Origin: Tridacna crocea
Taxonomy: Eukaryota; Mollusca; Bivalvia; Cardiida; Cardiidae
DNA length: 64,000 bases
Direction: 5' to 3'
NCBI GenBank assembly: GCA_943736015.1
Contig: OX031062.1
Span: 60,872,962-60,936,961, forward strand
The notes beneath the pieces are model-generated. The model made no database searches. It saw nothing but the letters and a program-made list of their open reading frames with translations, and was not told the origin of the DNA. Position numbers and translations under genes: made by a program. This document shows positions 62,112-64,000 of this stretch, in pieces. The number at the start of each line of letters is the position of its first letter. Within the stretch, counting starts at the first letter, position 1.

Positions 62112-62351
62112 TGTAATGCAAAGAAATGACCCCTCTCTACAAACTGACCCATGGATCATTTCACTACGTAGAGAAATGACCCAAGAGGTTTAATTCTCTA
62201 CGTAGAATAATGATCCGGGTCATTTCTCTACGTAGTGAAACGACTAAAGGCTCATTTTTCTACGTATTGAATTGATTCATGGGTCATTTTTCTAGGGAGT
62301 GAAATGACCCATGGGTCATTTTGTAGGGGAGGGTCATTTCTCTGCATTACA
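62112..62351. repeat. Foldback rich in CTACGTAG and TGACCCATGGGTCA
   Basis: Outer arms GTGTAATGCAAAGAAATGAC and GGTCATTTCTCTGCATTACA pair; inside are several ~40-bp units AAATGACCC...CTACGTAGA.AAATGA. Confidence 0.9.
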
Positions 62352-62744
62352 CAGGCATAGATCAACATCAGACTCCATCAGAGAACATGCATCTCCTTTT
62401 CCTACAACGTTTTCAGAAGGCTTCTTCCTCACTCAGAATCCATATCAACAAAAACACGGTTTGCTACTGAATGCACATCAAACCTGGGACAAAGGAAACA
62501 GACAGATTTTTTGGTTGAATATTTTATTTACTACCGCAGATACAACCAAACATCTGGTTACTTACACATATACATGAAACATGCAATAGAATGTCAAACA
62601 TACGCGTCATTAACCCCTTTTCTGTTAAATAAATGTAATGGAACTTTTAGGCCGATAGCAGAAAATTAAATCTTGCTAGATCTATTTCAATTTTTCTTTT
62701 CCTTTTTTTTTTTAGGGGGGTGGGTGGGGGGGGGCTTCTTGGTC

Positions 62745-62910
62745 TGTAATCACCAACCATTCTTAAGAACGTTCTTGGTCTTATTCTTCATGATTTCGTG
62801 ACTGTGAAAGTAATAGAACTTCAGAAGTTCTGTTACTTTCATATTGAGAAAAAATCTGAAGAATAAGATTAAGAATGTTCTTAAGTACGGTTGGTGAATA
62901 CAGACCCTTA
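62745..62910. repeat. ACCAACCATTCTTAAGAAC-type foldback
   Basis: ACCAACCATTCTTAAGAACG at one end, mirrored to GGTTGGTGAATACAG; inner palindrome shortened (GAACTTCAGAAGTTC). Confidence 0.88.
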
Positions 62911-63195
62911 TCGGCTTATCGGACAATGTAGATCAAAGATCAAATTGCACATTTTGTGCAGCCTGATCTTGGTCTACACTGGGCGAAAAGGTCACTGAGA
63001 AAAACTTGGCAGCCTCAGGGTTAAATTCTTCGTTATCTCTTCGGTCCATGATTGGCAATATACATTTTCTGAACCCTAAGACTTTCATCTTCGCGAGCCA
63101 AGGTTACGTTCACTACGTGGATCTTACCTTGGCTCATAGAGCCCGATTTTGAAAACAGTTAGAGCTGGCTGCATCCAATGAAAAAGTTTATCGGG

Positions 63196-63404
63196 TCTTA
63201 CGAACGAAGTCCGTAACAAAGAAACAAATGAATAAATGCATGGCAGAATTAAGGATCGGAGCGGGATTCGAACTCCGAACTCCCGGACGCAAAGCCAATA
63301 ACCTAACCATTGAGCCAAAGAGATATCTCCCTGACGCAGTAGCCAGGTATTGTATTTAAATCGGGAGTATATGCCATGCAGGAAGGAGTGGTCTCCCGTA
63401 ACAC
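63196..63404 (-). mobile_element. tRNA-derived SINE, copy 1
   Basis: On the - strand, TTTGGCTCAATGGTTAGG (box A) and GAGTTCGAATCCCGC (box B). Its 209 bp look identical to copy 2. Confidence 0.85.
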
Positions 63405-63519
63405 ACCCCCTCTTAAAGTCATCATTTATTGATGACTCAAAGCCTTATTAGGCAGGAAGTCCGATTTTGGACAACAAATGGGATTAATGGCTCAATGGCC
63501 AATCCCGGACGAGCCCCCA

Positions 63520-63728
63520 TCTTACGAACGAAGTCCGTAACAAAGAAACAAATGAATAAATGCATGGCAGAATTAAGGATCGGAGCGGGATTCGAACTCC
63601 GAACTCCCGGACGCAAAGCCAATAACCTAACCATTGAGCCAAAGAGATATCTCCCTGACGCAGTAGCCAGGTATTGTATTTAAATCGGGAGTATATGCCA
63701 TGCAGGAAGGAGTGGTCTCCCGTAACAC
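63520..63728 (-). mobile_element. tRNA-derived SINE, copy 2
   Basis: Same sequence as copy 1, offset by 324 bp. The 115-bp spacer carries another GGCTCAATGG box A-like piece, so the pair may have arisen by local duplication. Confidence 0.85.
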
Positions 63729-64000
63729 GGGGAAATGTAAAATCAAGCTCGACCTGCCAAGGGTAGAGTAGCGTAGTGAATCGTCAGCCTTGGTTTGCGA
63801 AAATGCAAGATTTATGATGCTTTTACACAATTATAGTCAGCTCTCAAATTAGTATCTACAGAAGCTCTTTGTAATGAGTTAACAATTGAGCTGCATATTT
63901 ATCAAATTCAAAAGAGTAAGAAGTATAACGAAAATTCTTGTATACCATCTGATGCTGGTTCAAGACATTTCGAACATTAATCATAAACTTTTATTGATAA

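Larger units (their letters stand above)
54861..64000. other. Upstream of the universal stress protein gene, no gene recognised
   Basis: The promoter of the - strand gene should begin here, but I see only a weak TAAATA near 54950 and no clear heat-shock element. The rest is repeats: a 56-bp tandem repeat, terminal-inverted-repeat elements, hairpin elements at 57.5-59.0 and 60.8 kb, a foldback at 62.1 kb and SINEs at 63.2-63.7 kb. 56200-56840, 57200-57530, 59770-60220 and 61590-62100 show nothing I can name. Confidence 0.55.

Noticed and set aside
63240..63330. Possible genuine tRNA gene on the - strand
   Set aside because: Boxes A and B are good, but the acceptor stem does not pair cleanly, and the sequence recurs with flanking SINE body.

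Overview
This is a window of AT-rich eukaryotic nuclear DNA with long introns, GT-AG splice sites and a very heavy load of short interspersed repeats. It most resembles a molluscan genome, probably a bivalve. The grounds are a multi-exon universal-stress-protein gene, tRNA-derived SINEs of molluscan style, and foldback elements of the kind common in clams. The species assignment is inference. No rRNA gene, CRISPR array or intact transposase gene is visible.

Two genes can be reconstructed exon by exon with unbroken splice phase. On the + strand, eight 3'-terminal exons between 7427 and 27705 encode the C-terminal 276 residues of a cilia/flagella protein of the CFAP100 (CCDC37/MIA1) type. Its N-terminal exons were not found here and probably lie to the left of the window. 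On the - strand, four exons from 54860 down to 36860 encode a complete 243-residue universal stress protein (UspA family) with an intact ATP-binding motif. The two genes are convergent, with about 9.1 kb of repeats between their 3' ends. Nothing suggests they are functionally linked.

The rest is mostly repeats. The dominant one is a family of about 225-230 bp elements with TTAA at both ends, CCC(A/T)TTACCA-like inverted ends and a nearly perfect central palindrome (arms ...GGAGAAAATGCTGG / CCAGCATTTTCTCC...). About 70 copies, intact or decayed, fill roughly a fifth of the window on both strands. Three insertions sit inside other repeats that also occur uninterrupted in this window, which shows TTAA target duplication directly. 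The ends and target site point to non-autonomous piggyBac-like elements. The hairpin arms change in a compensated way between copies, and the loop is flipped in some copies. Copies also abut or nest in one another and sit within about 40 nt of splice sites and of a polyadenylation signal.

Other structures by region: 1.7-2.2 kb, a G-rich foldback; 5.4-6.5 kb, a set of long palindromes; 12.2 kb, a foldback; 23 kb, a decayed Tc1/mariner transposase containing a 133-bp segment that is also present 778 bp upstream; 33.4 kb, a 74-bp-arm palindrome; 39.0-39.3 kb, a SINE with a 14-bp target duplication; 40.7-41.0 kb, a tandem pair of palindromes; 42.0-43.2 kb, a ~102-bp tandem array of hairpins; 45.6-46.6 kb, three copies of universal-stress-protein exon 2, two of them dead; 55.1-55.4 kb, a 56-bp tandem repeat made from the hairpin element; 62.1-62.35 kb, a CTACGTAG-rich foldback; 63.2-63.7 kb, two SINE copies as direct repeats. 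Most short open reading frames in the window are translations of these repeats and are not genes.
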